Source: Brachycybe producta (lineage: Eukaryota > Arthropoda > Diplopoda > Playtdesmida > Andrognathidae). Taken from it: a stretch of 64,000 nt of DNA. The notes beneath the pieces are model-generated. The model worked only from the letters and a program-made list of their open reading frames with translations. It did not search any database and had not been told where the DNA came from. The stretch spans positions 1 through 64,000 of the forward strand of contig JAUPFP010000132.1 of NCBI GenBank assembly GCA_036925085.1, in the 5' to 3' direction. The position numbers and the translations under genes are program-made. This document shows, in pieces, positions 32,001-44,129 of this stretch (positions are counted from its first letter, which is position 1; every line of letters starts with the position of its first letter).

Positions 32001-35000
32001 TTTTCCGTGTGTTTTTATGTGTTTTCCGTGTGTTTGTATGTGTTTTCCGTGCTTTTCCGTGTGTTTGTATGTGTTTTCCGTGCTTTTCCGTGTGTTTGTA
32101 ATTGTTTTCCGCGCTTTTCCGTGTGTTTGTATGTGTTTCCGCGCTTTTCCGTGTTTTAATTGTTTTCCGTTTTATGTGTTTTCCGCAGTTTTCCGTGTTT
32201 GTAATTGTTTTCCGTGCTTTTCCGTGTTTGTAATTGTTTTCCGCACTTTTCCGTGTGTTTGTAATCGTTTTCCGTGCTTTTTTGTGTGTTTGTAATTGTT
32301 TTCCGTGCTTTTTCGTGTGTTTGTATGTGTTTTCCGTGCTTTTCCGTGTGTTTGTAATTTTTCCCGTGCTTTTCCATGTTTGTATGTGTTTTACGTGCTT
32401 TTCCGTGTGTTTGTAACTGTTTTCCGCGCTTTTCCGTGTGTTTGTAATTGTTTTCCGTGCTTTTCCATGTGTTTGTAATTGTTTTCCGCGCTTTTCCGTG
32501 TGTTTTAATTGTTTTCCGTTTTATGTGTTTTCCACAGTTTTCCATGTTTGTAATTGTTTTCCGTGCTTTTCCGTGTTTGTAATTGTTTTCCGTGCTTTTC
32601 CGTGTGTTTGTAATCGTTTTCCGTGCTTTTCCGTGTGTTTGTAATCGTTTTCCGTGCTTTTCCGTGTGTTTGTAATTTTTCCCGTGCTTTTCCGTGTTTG
32701 TATGTGTTTTACGCGCTTTTTTCGTGTTTGTAATTGTTTTCCGCGTATTTGTAATTGTTTTCCACGCTTTTCCGTGTGTTTGTAATTGTTTTCCACGCTT
32801 TTCCGTGTGTTTGTAATTGTTTTCCGTGCTTTTCCATGTGTTTTTAATTGTTTTCCGCGCATTTGTATGTGTTTTCCGCACTTTTCCATGTGTTTGTAAT
32901 TGTTTTCCGCGCATTTGTATGTGTTTTCCGCACTTTTCCATGTGTTTGTAATTGTTTTCCGTGTGTTAGTAATTGTTTTCCGTGTTTGTAATTGTTTTCC
33001 GTGCTTTTCCATGTGTTTTTAATTGTTTTCCGCGCATTTGTATGTGTTTTCCGCACTTTTCCGTGTGTTTGTATGTGTTTTCCGTGCTTTTCCATGTGTT
33101 TTTAATTGTTTTCAGCGCATTTGTATGTGTTTTCCGCACTTTTCCATGTGTTTGTAATTGTTTTCCGTGTGTTAGTAATTGTTTTCCGTGCTTTTCCGTG
33201 TTTGTAATTGTTTTCCACGCTTTTCCGTGTGTTTGTAACTGTTTTCCGTGCTTTTCCATGTGTTTTTAATTGTTTTCCGTGCTTTTCCATGTGTTTTTAA
33301 TTGTTTTCCGCGCATTTGTATGTGTTTTCCGCACTTTTCCGTGTGTTTGTATGTGTTTTCCGCACTTTTCCATGTGTTTGTAATTGTTTTCCGCGCATTT
33401 GTATGTGTTTTCCGCACTTTTCCATGTGTTTGTAATTGTTTTCCACGCTTTTCCGTGTGTTTGTAATTGTTTTCCGTGCTTTTCCATGTGTTTTTAATTG
33501 TTTTCCGCGCATTTGTATGTGTTTTCCGCACTTTTCCGTGTGTTTGTATGTGTTTTCCGTGCTTTTCCATGTGTTTTTAATTGTTTTCCGCGCATTTGTA
33601 TGTGTTTTCCGCACTTTTCCATGTGTTTGTAATTGTTTTCCGTGTGTTAGTAATTGTTTTCCGTGCTTTTCCGTGTTTGTAATTGTTTTCCGCACTTTTC
33701 TGTGTGTTTGTAATCGTCTTCCGTGCTTTTCCGTGTGTTTGTATGTGTTTTCCGTGCTTTTCCGTGTGTTTGTAATTTTTCCCGTGCTTTTCCGTGTGTT
33801 TGTAATTTTTTATGTGCTTTTCCGTGTGTTTGTAATTTTTTCCGCGCTTTTCCGTACGTTTGTATGTGTTTTACGCGCTTTTCCATGTGTTTGTATGTGT
33901 TTTCCGTGTGTTTGTATGTGTTTTCCGTGTGTTTGTAATTTTTTTCCGCGCTTTTTCGTGTGTTTGTAATTTTTTTCCGTGCTTTTCCGTGTGTTTGTAA
34001 TTGTTTTCCGCGCTTTTCCGTGTGTTTGTAATTGTTTTTCCGCACTTTTCCGTGTGTTTGTAATTGTTTTCCGCGCTTTTCCTTGTGTTTTAATTGTTTT
34101 CCGTTTTATGTGTTTTCCGCAGTTTTCCGTGTTTGTAATTGTTTTCCGTGCTTTTCCGTGTTTGTAATTGTTTTCCACGCTTTTCCGTGTGTTTGTAACT
34201 GTTTTCCGTGCTTTTCCATGTGTTTTTAATTGTTTTCCGTGCTTTTCCATGTGTTTTTAATTGTTTTCCGCGCATTTGTATGTGTTTTCCGCACTTTTCC
34301 GTGTGTTTGTATGTGTTTTCCGCACTTTTCCATGTGTTTCTAATTGTTTTCCGCGCATTTGTATGTGTTTTCCGCACTTTTCCATGTGTTTGTAATTGTT
34401 TTCCATGTGTTAGTAATTGTTTTCCGTGCTTTTCCGTGTTTGTAATTGTTTTCCACGCTTTTCCGTGTGTTTGTAATTGTTTTCCGTGCTTTTCCATGTG
34501 TTTTTAATTGTTTTCCGCGCATTTGTATGTGTTTTCCGCACTTTTCCGTGTGTTTGTATGTGTTTTCCGTGCTTTTCCATGTGTTTTTAATTGTTTTCCG
34601 CGCATTTGTATGTGTTTTCCGCACTTTTCCATGTGTTTGTAATTGTTTTCTGTGTTAGTAATTGTTTTCCGTGCTTTTCCGTGTTTGTAATTGTTTTCCG
34701 CACTTTTCTGTGTGTTTGTAATCGTCTTCCGTGCTTTTCCGTGTGTTTGTATGTGTTTTCCGTGCTTTTCCGTGTGTTTGTAATTTTTCCCGTGCTTTTC
34801 CGTGTGTTTGTAATTTTTTATGTGCTTTTCCGTGTGTTTGTAATTTTTTCCGCGCTTTTCCGTACGTTTGTATGTGTTTTACGCGCTTTTCCATGTGTTT
34901 GTATGTGTTTTCCGTGTGTTTGTATGTGTTTTCCGTGTGTTTGTAATTTTTTTCTGCGCTTTTTCGTGTGTTTGTAATTTTTTTCCGTGCTTTTCCGTGT

Positions 35001-37238
35001 GTTTGTAATTGTTTTCCGCGCTTTTCCGTGTGTTTGTAATTGTTTTCCGCACTTTTCCGTGTGTTTGTAATTGTTTTCCGCGCTTTTCCTTGTGTTTTAA
35101 TTGTTTTCCGTTTTATGTGTTTTCCGCAGTTTTCCGTGTTTGTAATTGTTTTCCGTGCTTTTCCGTGTTTGTAATTGTTTTCCGCACTTTTCCGTGTGTT
35201 TGTAATCGTTTTCCGTGCTTTTTCGTGTGTTTGTATGTGTTTTCCGTGCTTTTCCGTGTGTTTGTAATTTTTCCCGTGCTTTTCTGTGTTTGTATGTGTT
35301 TTACGTGCTTTTCCGTGTGTTTGTAATTGTTTTCCACGCTTTTCCGTGTGTTTGTAATTGTTTTCCACGCTTTTCCGTGTGTTTGTAATTGTTTTCCGTG
35401 CTTTTCCGTGTTTGTAATTGTTTTCCGCACTTTTCTGTGTGTTTGTAATCGTCTTCCGTGCTTTTCCGTGTGTTTGTATGTGTTTTCCGTGCTTTTCCGT
35501 GTGTTTGTAATTTTTCCCGTGCTTTTCCGTGTGTTTGTAATTTTTTATGTGCTTTTCCGTGTGTTTGTAATTTTTTCCGCGCTTTTCCGTACGTTTGTAT
35601 GTGTTTTACGCGCTTTTCCATGTGTTTGTATGTGTTTTCCGTGTGTTTGTATGTGTTTTCCGTGTGTTTGTAATTTTTTTCCGCACTTTTTCGTGTGTTT
35701 GTAATTTTTTTCCGTGCTTTTCCGTGTGTTTGTAATTGTTTTCCGCGCTTTTCCGTGTGTTTGTAATTGTTTTCCGCGCTTTTCCGTGTGTTTGTAATTG
35801 TTTTCCGCGCTTTTCCTTGTGTTTTAATTGTTTTCCGTTTTATGTGTTTTCCGCAGTTTTCCGTGTTTGTAATTGTTTTCCGTGCTTTTCCGTGTTTGTA
35901 ATTGTTTTCCGCACTTTTCCGTGTGTTTGTAATTGTTTTCCGTGCTTTTCCGTGTTTGTAATTGTTTTCCGCACTTTTCCGTGTGTTTGTAATCGTTTTC
36001 CGTGCTTTTTCGTGTGTTTGTAATCGTTTTCCGTGCTTTTTCGTGTGTTTGTATGTGTTTTCCGTGCTTTTCCGTGTGTTTGTAATTTTTCCCGTGCTTT
36101 TCCGTGTTTGTATGTGTTTTACGTGCTTTTCCGTGTGTTTGTAATTGTTTTCCACGCTTTTCCGTGTGTTTGTAATTGTTTTCCGCGCTTTTCCGTGTTT
36201 GTAATTGTTTTCCGCACTTTTCCGTGTGTTTGTAATCGTTTTCCGTGCTTTTCCGTGTGTTTGTATGTGTTTTCCGTGCTTTTCCGTATGTTTGTAATTT
36301 TTCCCGTGCTTTTCCGTGTTTGTATGTGTTTTACGCGCTTTTTCGTGTGTTTGTAATTGTTTTCCGCGTGTTTGTAATTGTTTTCCACGCTTTTCCGTGT
36401 TTGTAATTGTTTTCCGCGCTTTTCCGTGTGTTTGTAATTGTTTTCCACGCTTTTCCGTGTTTGGTATTGTTTTCCACGCTTTTCCGTGTGTTTGGTATTG
36501 TTTTCCCGCGCTTTTCCGTGTGTTTGAATGTGTTTTCCGTGTGTTTGTATGTGTTTTCCGTGTGTTTGTATGTGTTTTCCGTGTGTTTGTATGTGTTTTC
36601 CGTGCTTTTCCGTGTGTTTGTAATTTTTCCCGTGCTTTTCCGTGTTTGTATGTGTTTTACGCGCTTTTTCGTGTGTTTGTAATTGTTTTCCGCGTGTTTG
36701 TAATTGTTTTCCACGCTTTTCCGTGTGTTTGTAATTGTTTTCCCGCGCTTTTCCGTGTGTTTGTAATTGTTTTCCGCGCTTTTCCGTGTGTTTGGTATTG
36801 TTTTCCGCGCTTTTCCCGTGTGTTTGGTATTGTTTTCCGCGCTTTTTCCGTGTGTTTGGTATTGTTTTCCGCACTTTTCCGTGTGTTTGAATGTGTTTTC
36901 CGTGTGTTTGTATGTGTTTTCCGTGTGTTTGTAATTGTTTTCCGCGCTTTTCCGTGTGTTTGTATGTGTTTCCGTGCTTTTCCGTGTGTTTGAATGTGTT
37001 TTCTGTGTGTTTGTATGTGTTTTCCTTGCTTTCCCGTGCCTTGTATTGCCTATAGTGGCCTAATATTTATTTTTCCGCGCGTTTCCGTCAGTTTCCATCC
37101 GTTTCCGTGTTTTAGTCTGACCCAATCTGAGCTGCTGAGATTCAGCCCCGTAACATTTCAACATTGTTGCGGGACAGAATCGCAACAGACGAGATTCAGC
37201 CGCGATTCCGCCCCGCAACAAAGATTCCCGGTGTGTAC
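29059..37238 (-). repeat. Right arm of the giant inverted repeat
   Basis: It is the reverse-orientation counterpart of the left arm: unique end 29059-29287, then the 31-bp minisatellite (read as gtgtgtttgtaattgttttccgcgcttttcc) to about 37070, then an outer unique end. It has its own higher-order blocks: a segment at 33723-33938 recurs at 34731-34946 and 35458-35673. Variants such as tttggtattgttttcc cluster near 31930 and 36460-36860, and the left arm has the complementary variant near 17370-17410. The outer 60 bp before 37130 match 17080-17160 inverted almost exactly. Confidence 0.95.
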
Positions 37239-37724
37239 TATCTTTTATGACAACGTGTTGCTGAGTTTAGTGAAAATATATTTTCCACATTGTGTGAAAC
37301 AAAAGTACCTCAGAATGCACTTAGTTGTTCAGTGCAATTCTGAATAGGTACAGGGTGAATTAAGTTAAGTTAGGAGTTAATGAGTTAAGTTAGGTCATTT
37401 TCCCAATTTTTAAGGTCATTTTTTTTACTTTTTAAAGGGCATTTTATATGGTCATTTTTTCCATTTTTTAGGTCATCAACATCCGAGCCCTAGTGATGAT
37501 GCAGCATATATAGTGTGGGTGCCATTTGTCTGTGGTAATGAGTGAGTCCTCCATAGTTCTGATTGATGCCCGCCACCCCCAGAGTTCAGAAGAACCCTCC
37601 AAGCGGCCCAGTTGATCATGGGCGGGCATCCATTGTTTTTTTTATTTTTGGATAGCTTTCTCCCTTTCTTCCGTTGAACTAGAACAAGAAGCTCGAGGAC
37701 ACGCTTCCCTCTAGTTAGGGGGAA
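37239..37724. other. Spacer and probable 3' internal remnant of an LTR element
   Basis: No gene. After the foldback end there are ttaagttaggt-rich and ggtcatttttt-rich stretches (37360-37490). The last roughly 230 bp end in a purine tract, ttaggggggaa-like, directly before the LTR at 37725. This suggests they are internal sequence of that retrotransposon. Confidence 0.45.
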
Positions 37725-38289
37725 TGTGACGAACCAGTCATTACCTACTTGTATCGTCAGGGGTTATTTGTTTTTATCATTTTGAGACACCTTGTACTCG
37801 TTGCAGATGAGCACCTTCGCTCATCTCCCACTCTTTCTTCTCTCTTCTGCATCTGTGTGGGAGGAAGTGCTGTGCCAGTTCCGAGAGATTCGAATGTTCT
37901 AGATCATTCGGCCTTGGAAGCGTCCCCGTAGAAGGGGGCATAGCCAAGGCCGAGGATATAAAAGGAGCAACATTTGAATCTCGCGGTTCTTCTCTCACGT
38001 ATTTTCTCTCATAACAGACGCTCTCTATAAGCTGTCTGCACTTCTCGAAGTATTTTCGGGATCCGAAAATACGTGAAGGGCCACTCTTATTCTATTTAAT
38101 CTTTTCTAAAGTGTATTGTAAATATTATTCATCGTATTGTTTTGTTTAGCTTCAAGAGAAATTTATTTATTCATTTGTTTGTTTGTAGAATAAACTATTT
38201 CTGTTTATTCCACATTAAGCCTCTTATACTTTATTTTCTTTGAACAACATCATGGATACGGCGGTTACTCTCTGCTCTTTCATGTGACA
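37725..38289 (+). mobile_element. Lone LTR of a second LTR retrotransposon
   Basis: The 565-bp segment begins TGTGACG after a purine-rich tract (gttagggggaa) and ends TGTGACA. It contains a TATA box (gatataaaagg near 37957), followed 235 bp later by AATAAA near 38191 and a T-rich end, the layout of U3-R-U5. No second LTR is in the window. The preceding purine tract implies a 3' LTR with a scrap of internal region rather than a clean solo LTR. Confidence 0.65.
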
Positions 38290-38304
38290 CTCATCTGAGC
38301 GCCA

Positions 38305-38555
38305 AATTCAAAACCCCGGGGGCCCCGTTCCAAAGTTGCGAAAGGCCCTCGGCAGCCCCGTTTTGAAGTTGCGAGGGGCCCCATTTTGAAGTTGCAACGG
38401 GCCCCGGTGCCCGTTCCAAAATTGTGAGGGCCTCTGGTGGCCATGTTCTGAAGTTGCAAAGGGCCCCTAAAAGGCCCCATTCCAAAGTTGCGAGGGGCGA
38501 CTGGGGGCCACTTTCTGAAGTTGCGAGGGGCCCCGTTCCGAAGTTGCGAGGGTCA
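38305..38555. repeat. GC-rich minisatellite (gttgcgaggggccccgttc units)
   Basis: About eight imperfect units of 30-36 bp share the core ccccgttccgaagttgcgaggggc. It abuts the lone LTR and contrasts strongly with the AT-rich DNA that follows. Confidence 0.85.
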
Positions 38556-39627
38556 ACTCGAGTAGTCAACTCATTTGTCATACATAGATCTTTATCCATA
38601 TTACATCATGGGCGCACCTTTAATCAAACACATTCATTCTTGTATGTTTTTATGTTTCTGCCACAAGAATGAATACAAATGTTTACAATCGGAAGCTATG
38701 TGATCTCTTGTTTGGTAACTAACCTTCTCTGAACAAGTCGGAGACACCATAGGGCAAGGGGACTATCGAACCCTTTTTGAGCATCGGCCGACGAGGGACT
38801 TCACCCTTACTCAAGAGGACGTCTACCATCCGCCACGTAGCCTCATTCCAAACTTTTTTTTCTGGCTACCACGTGATAGAAGAAGAAACGAACTACGAAA
38901 ATAAGAGTCAAGAATCGTCTCTGCTCACATTTATTTATTTTTTAATTCTTGAAACCTTTTAATGCAGTTTTAATACCTGGCTTTATTAATCAATCAAGTT
39001 ATACAATAAAATGTTTTGCCAATGCTAAGCAAAGGAAACAGTTGCCGAATTATTTTTTTGTTTTGTTTTTCTTTGTTAAAACTTAATCCACACATTTACA
39101 AGTGGATTTAGTCTGCATCTGAATAATTATAATGGCTAATTTTAAAGTCTAAAATTTGAGCACAGTGGCTATAATCAATTTTAACATCAGTTTGTTGTGT
39201 CAAATTTAAAAAAAAAATATATATATATATATAGATATATGGAATGTAATTAAAAAGTAATTAGTCATCAAACATAAAGTAATAAAAATTCAAAACTTTG
39301 TTGCACAAATAAACTCAATTGTTCCCAGTTTTTTTTCCAAAAAACAACAAAAAAAAAAGAACTGTGAAATATTTATAATATAAATCATTTTCAATCGTTG
39401 TGTTTTACAATTCTTTTTAAAAAAAATTTAAGTACAAAGTAATAACTCATCTTCTAATATTGCAACATCAAAATAAACCTAAATTACGAATTCCTTTAAA
39501 AAAAACCTACAAAAAGTACACCTGCGGCTTTACAGTTTTTTTTTAAAATGCTAATTCACATTTTTATATAACTTAGTTCCCCCTCTCAAATTGCATCAAA
39601 CTAAAATGCAGTGAAAACCGTTTAAGG
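38556..39627. other. AT-rich spacer, no gene recognised
   Basis: Short frames only. There is a small TA run near 39214-39240 and many A/T homopolymers. The stretch 38700-38850 is GC-richer and could be an old repeat, but I see no coding or transposon motif. Confidence 0.5.
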
Positions 39628-39750
39628 TGGCTGAATAGATAATTTATTTGGTTTTCGTTCCCCCTCTGGATGGCGCTAATGCAATGGCCATTGGAGGAGG
39701 TCTCGCTCCTCCAACCCACAGTTTTGAAGAAGAAAAAAAAATCTTTAAAG

Positions 39751-40182
39751 CAGGGATGGGACATTCGAATCCTCGAATCGCGCGAATCTTGAAAAATATT
39801 CGAGATTCGAAAACTCGAATCTTTGCCGCTTTTTTTCGTCTTTCGAATCTTTCGAATTCTAACCTTTAAAAAAACCTGTTAAAAACTTTGGTAAAATTAG
39901 TTTTTAACCAATAAAAGTCGTTCACTAACAAGAAAAAAACGGCGATTGTTGCAACTTCGGTGGTATCCGGATCACCAATATTACCTAGTGGAGACCCTGA
40001 CTGCCACACTTGTTTTGTTATTTTTAATAAATTAATATTGAATGTTATTTCATTTATTTGTATCTTTCTTAATGAATAATATATGATTCTTATATGAAGG
40101 ATTCGAGAAATTCGAGATTTGGGAGATTCGAGAACCTTTTAGGATTCGGATTCAAGAAAATTTAGGATTCATCCCACCTCTA
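39751..40182 (+). mobile_element. hAT-like MITE (family B), copy 1
   Basis: It starts cagggatgggacattcgaat and ends aggattcatcccacctcta (imperfect inverted termini). It is flanked by ctttaaag (39743-39750) and ctttagag (40183-40190), an 8-bp duplication with one mismatch. The body repeats gattcgaa/ttcgaat words. An 8-bp duplication with YAGRGATGGG-type ends fits hAT. Confidence 0.75.
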
Positions 40183-40375
40183 CTTTAGAGGAAACGTTTT
40201 TTCAGGACAAACATGAAAAAAAAAATTGTTTTAGAAACTAGAATAGTAGGTGATAAACGTTAAAAAAAATGTTTTCTGAAACTTCTTTGAAAAAAGCGAA
40301 AATACTTTTTCATGAAATGCTAATGAAATTTTCAAAAAGTTCAAATTTTCACCCCAATGGAAACAAGGCTTTATT

Positions 40376-40555
40376 GCCCTGTTTCCACTGGGTCGAAACT
40401 TTCAACTTTTTTGACAATTCAACTGGTGAAAAATGGAAGACACGTGGCCCGCGCCCATTCACTATCATAGGCAAAGGCCACGCGTCTTCTTCCATTTTTC
40501 ACCAGTTGAATTGTCAAAAAAGTTGAAAGTTTCGACCCAGTGGAAACAAGGCCTT
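40376..40555. mobile_element. Palindromic MITE with cagtggaaacaagg ends (family D)
   Basis: Arms of about 73 bp (cctgtttccactgggtcg... and its complement ...cgacccagtggaaacaagg) surround a spacer of about 25 bp. They match with very few differences. The same terminal words occur at 50029 and 51001, so it is a family. Confidence 0.8.
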
Positions 40556-41248
40556 ACGCATAAAAATTCTTTCTGTTAACACGAAAAAAAAACATTCCAT
40601 TTTCTTCATGTTATATTATCGTGTTAAACGGTTTACACCGTATATTTTCCGAAATGGCATTAGTAAAGTTTTATGAACACCTAAATACAATCTTGTATAA
40701 TAGGGATTACGCTCTTCTGAGTTTCAAGTTTAATAAAATACCTTCTTTTTTTCACTTAAGGTGGGCAGAATAGATATCTGTTTCTATTTTGTCCCGCAGG
40801 GCGGCGCAACTATAGCAGCCAATGCTATGCTTTATAGACGCTTTTGTAAGAAATAACATTACGAAAAAAAAAAACTTCAAATTGTTTTCAAAACTAGAAT
40901 GGTAAAATATTACGCTAAGTTTTTTTATGGCCAATATCTAAAAAAAATAAACAATTTTATAGTTCACTTTGAAAATAACCCATTTTTGGGGTTTTTCCAT
41001 TTGACATTTCATGAAAAACTATTTTCGCCTTTTTTCAAACTGTCATAAAAATGTTTTTTTTTTAGCATTATCACCACCAACAATTCTAGTTTCTAAAACA
41101 CTTTGAATTTTTTTTCGTAAACGTTAGCTTGAAAATCGTAAATTTTCACCAAACCGCAAGTGTGTGTGGGGGGGGGGGGAGGAAGAGACTTAATGTAGAA
41201 CATAATCAACTGCAGTGACGAACACAAAATAAATATCTATTCAGCCAC

Positions 41249-42682
41249 CGTAAATCAAATTTTAGCTTGGTTGGTTAACTAAAATAAATGTGCCTAATTT
41301 CAAATGCATTAAAAACTGCAACTACAATATTCAAAATAAAATAATTATGCTTGGAACCCTCTTCTCTTTTCTGTCTTAGAAAAAACTAGTGTTGTTAAAA
41401 AAAAAAACGTTTTTTTTTTTTCTTGATGTTTTTTTTTTAAAAACCGTTTTTTTTATTTTTCTTATTTTCCATTTCCCAACCCTACAAAGTGTTGAAAATG
41501 AACGTGTTTTTTTTACTATTATGTTTTTTAAGTTTTAATTTTAAAAAGTGTTTGTTCAGATTTCCTATCGTATATAGTGATGGTAATTAAAATGACTTAA
41601 TTCACGGATCTGACATAATTTATATTCTTAATTCATTAATTTGCATTTTACTGCTTAATGTAAACTTTGTATTTTTCCCTATCGTAGAACTGAAACCAAT
41701 CAGGATTCACCACCAACATATACCTAAAGAAAGGCTTTTTTTCGCATTTTTCTCCCCCCCCCCCCCCGGGGCAGCTTTTTGTTTTAAATAAAACATGATT
41801 TTATTAAAAAAAACGAACACTTTTTTTTTTAATTTATACACCGTCACCGTTTTTTTTAAAACACGTTTTTTAAAAAAAAAAACGAACACGTTTTTTTTTT
41901 TAATTTACGACACTAGAAGAAAAAAAACGAAACAAAAAAGCAGGAAACAAAACAAAAACTGACGCAGCAGCAAAGACTAGAAATTTATTAGTAACAATTA
42001 AGCTACAGCAACCCGCTAAAACCACCACCATATTATTATTATTACCGAGAAACAATTACATTTAAACTAATAATTAAACTTCACCACAGGAAAGAAAAAA
42101 ATATATAAATAAGGAATGTAAGAAGATAATTAACTGATTTACAAGTTTAAAATTTAAACTAGAAAAATCAAAAAAAAAAAAACATTTCAAAGAATAATAA
42201 AAATAAAGTTATTCAGCTAAACTGAAAAAAAAAATAAATCCCTTAACTGTTATAAGTACTGTAAAGTGGAGTGAGCAGTTTAACTGACTAGACTAATGGC
42301 AAAAACTGATTCGTAACCGCATTGGGAATCATTAAATCTCATCTTTTTCTTCTTTTAAAAAAAAACCAATCACCCGCAACAAAATTATGCAGCAGTCAAA
42401 CAAAACAAAACAAATAAGTGCTGATAATAATTAAGGCAAAACAAAAAAAATAATTATGATTTTTGCAATCAAAAAAAAAAGGCTGAAAAGAGAGTGGGGC
42501 TCGAATTCTACTAGCATCAAAATATGGCTAAATTATTAGTTGTAAGACCAACGTGGGACACGGGAGCGGTACTGGGTAAGTCGCGAGACAATCAACACCC
42601 ATCGTCGGCGGGTGGTCGCCCATTGTCCGCCATATGTTGGATGTCCCACGACCTTCCCACTACTGCTACCATGTCACGCCTG
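41249..42682. other. AT-rich spacer with long A/T homopolymers, no gene
   Basis: Runs such as aaaaaaacgtttttttttt recur at 41396-41460 and 41770-41920, giving local self-complementarity. A C run lies at 41753-41767. The GC-richer part at 42530-42710 has one short forward frame without recognisable motifs. Confidence 0.5.
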
Positions 42683-43413
42683 AAAATTACTTCGATAAAT
42701 CTACGCAAAGAGCGCTAGCATCGTTATTCTATTAAGCCCATAGACCCAATGTTAATTTTTAAAATACACAGCAGTCGCGGCATTATGTTTATTTTTCATA
42801 TTTAAAGTTGCCCAATTTTGATAGTTCAAAGTGCAATGTGCATACATGTGCAATACATGTGCAATGTGCATACATGTATATGTTGATCTCGTGATATATC
42901 GTCAAAAAATTGGTAAATGTTTTTCTATTTTTAAAAAAAATATTTCAATATGTTAAACTCTATTGAGTACGTGCGCTCGTAAGAATACAACAACCATTAA
43001 AATGTTCATAAAATACCTAAAAAATGTTTTTAAAAAAAAAAAAACCGACAAAATATAGCACGTGCGCCAATGTCTTGGCCTCACTGTGATTTACTTGTGG
43101 TTTTTTAAAATTATTTTTAGGTATTTTTTACGAACATTTTAACATTAAAGTTAACAAATTCGCGATTTTGAAATATCTTTTTAAAAAATAGACAAACACT
43201 TTCCAATTTTTTGTCATTCTATTTAAAGTGCATATTGCACGTTGAAAACTTAATATTGGACAACTTTAAATATAAAAAATAAACATATTGCCACAAGTGT
43301 GTATTTTAAAAACTAACGTTTCTTCTTTAACATTCGGTCTATGGGCTCATTATAAAAACGATGCTAGCACTCTTTGTGGAGATTTTTCGAAGTAATTTTT
43401 ACGATGCAGCTTC
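42683..43413. mobile_element. TTAA-flanked long-inverted-repeat MITE (family A), copy 1, left end eroded
   Basis: The left arm is recognisable from aaaattacttcg through gagcgctagcatcg. The right arm ends in the complementary gctagcactctttg...gcagcttc before TTAA (43414-43417). The left terminal 16 bp are missing or rearranged. The two halves are reverse complements over most of about 340 bp each. Confidence 0.75.
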
Positions 43414-44125
43414 TTAACTCTGAGCCTCTAACCAACCTCTTTGATTGCAAAAAAAATGCATTATTTATTTTGCCTTACTGATGATGATAATCATTATATT
43501 ATGCATGGTGGAATACTCCTATTATACATGTATATTTTTGAAGAATTTTTGTTTTGTAATCCCTTTCTAAAACTTCTTCTAAATTTAATATTGTGGCCCA
43601 AAGAAATATATCGGATTGGCGCAAATTACACACTAACAATTACACGCACGCATGCACGCACGCACACACACACACACACACACAAAACAAACACTATGAA
43701 TTTTTTTTTTTTCGTTAAAAAAACAACCCAAACTTGCAAAATAGGGTTTACACAAAATCTTGTGTAAATATATTTGGACATTAATTATAGGCACGTACTT
43801 TTTCTTCAGCCGAACTTTTCTTTTAAGACTCTTTTCGAAACCAACACAAACGCACAGAACGGACAACAAAGCAACCCAACTTTCGTTTAAAATACACTCT
43901 TTCATTTAAGAAATTAAACAGCAAAAATACTATCACACACATATTATATACTGAATTGCCGACAGTTTAACGAATCTACTTGTCACTTGGGAGCTTAGAC
44001 TCTTCAGATGGGCAATCGGCAGCATTTTTTACTATATCCGCCGCCACTTAGTTTAAGGAACAGACTTTTCTACTTCGTTGTAAATATCACCAATTTTAAT
44101 TATTAAAATGAAACAATATTATGCT
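43414..44125. other. AT-rich spacer with (CA)n microsatellite, no gene
   Basis: A cacacaca run of about 27 bp lies at 43658-43684. Short frames only on both strands. It is bracketed by two family A MITEs. Confidence 0.55.
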
Positions 44126-44129
44126 TTAA

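Larger units (their letters stand above)
16495..37238. mobile_element. Giant foldback DNA transposon with MULE-like transposase and Ulp1 protease
   Basis: Two inverted arms (16495-24974 and 29059-37238) enclose a loop of about 4.1 kb. Both outer ends begin GTACACAC and are flanked by TA. Most of each arm is a 31-bp minisatellite; the innermost 230 bp and a 100-bp stretch at the outer ends are unique sequence matching in inverted orientation. The loop carries a DDE/SWIM transposase ORF and an overlapping Ulp1-PHD ORF on the minus strand. Long arms of short tandem repeats are the hallmark of Foldback (FB) elements, and the Drosophila FB-NOF protein has been linked to MULE transposases. The Ulp1 coupling is known from some plant MULEs and Zisupton-type elements. 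The combination and size are notable. Confidence 0.85.
39628..41248. mobile_element. Non-autonomous DNA element with ggtggctgaatagat termini, carrying nested insertions
   Basis: The left end ggtggctgaatagataattta is matched by taaatatctattcagccacc at the right end (about 25-bp inverted termini). A related internal copy of the terminus is at about 40760. Nested inside are a hAT-like MITE and a palindromic MITE. No transposase is encoded. Confidence 0.6.

Noticed and set aside
29344-36993. Phe/Val/Cys-rich frames that look like membrane proteins in the right arm, and the same on the minus strand of the left arm
   Set aside because: They are simply the other-strand reading of the same minisatellite. 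Hydrophobicity comes from ttt, gtt and tgt codons.
17100-37070. CRISPR-like repeat array
   Set aside because: Units are contiguous and variable without unique spacers. The context is eukaryotic with introns and transposons.
41396-41950. Palindromic A/T homopolymer blocks as a possible origin or scaffold attachment site
   Set aside because: Simple A/T runs are self-complementary by chance. No motif supports a specific function.
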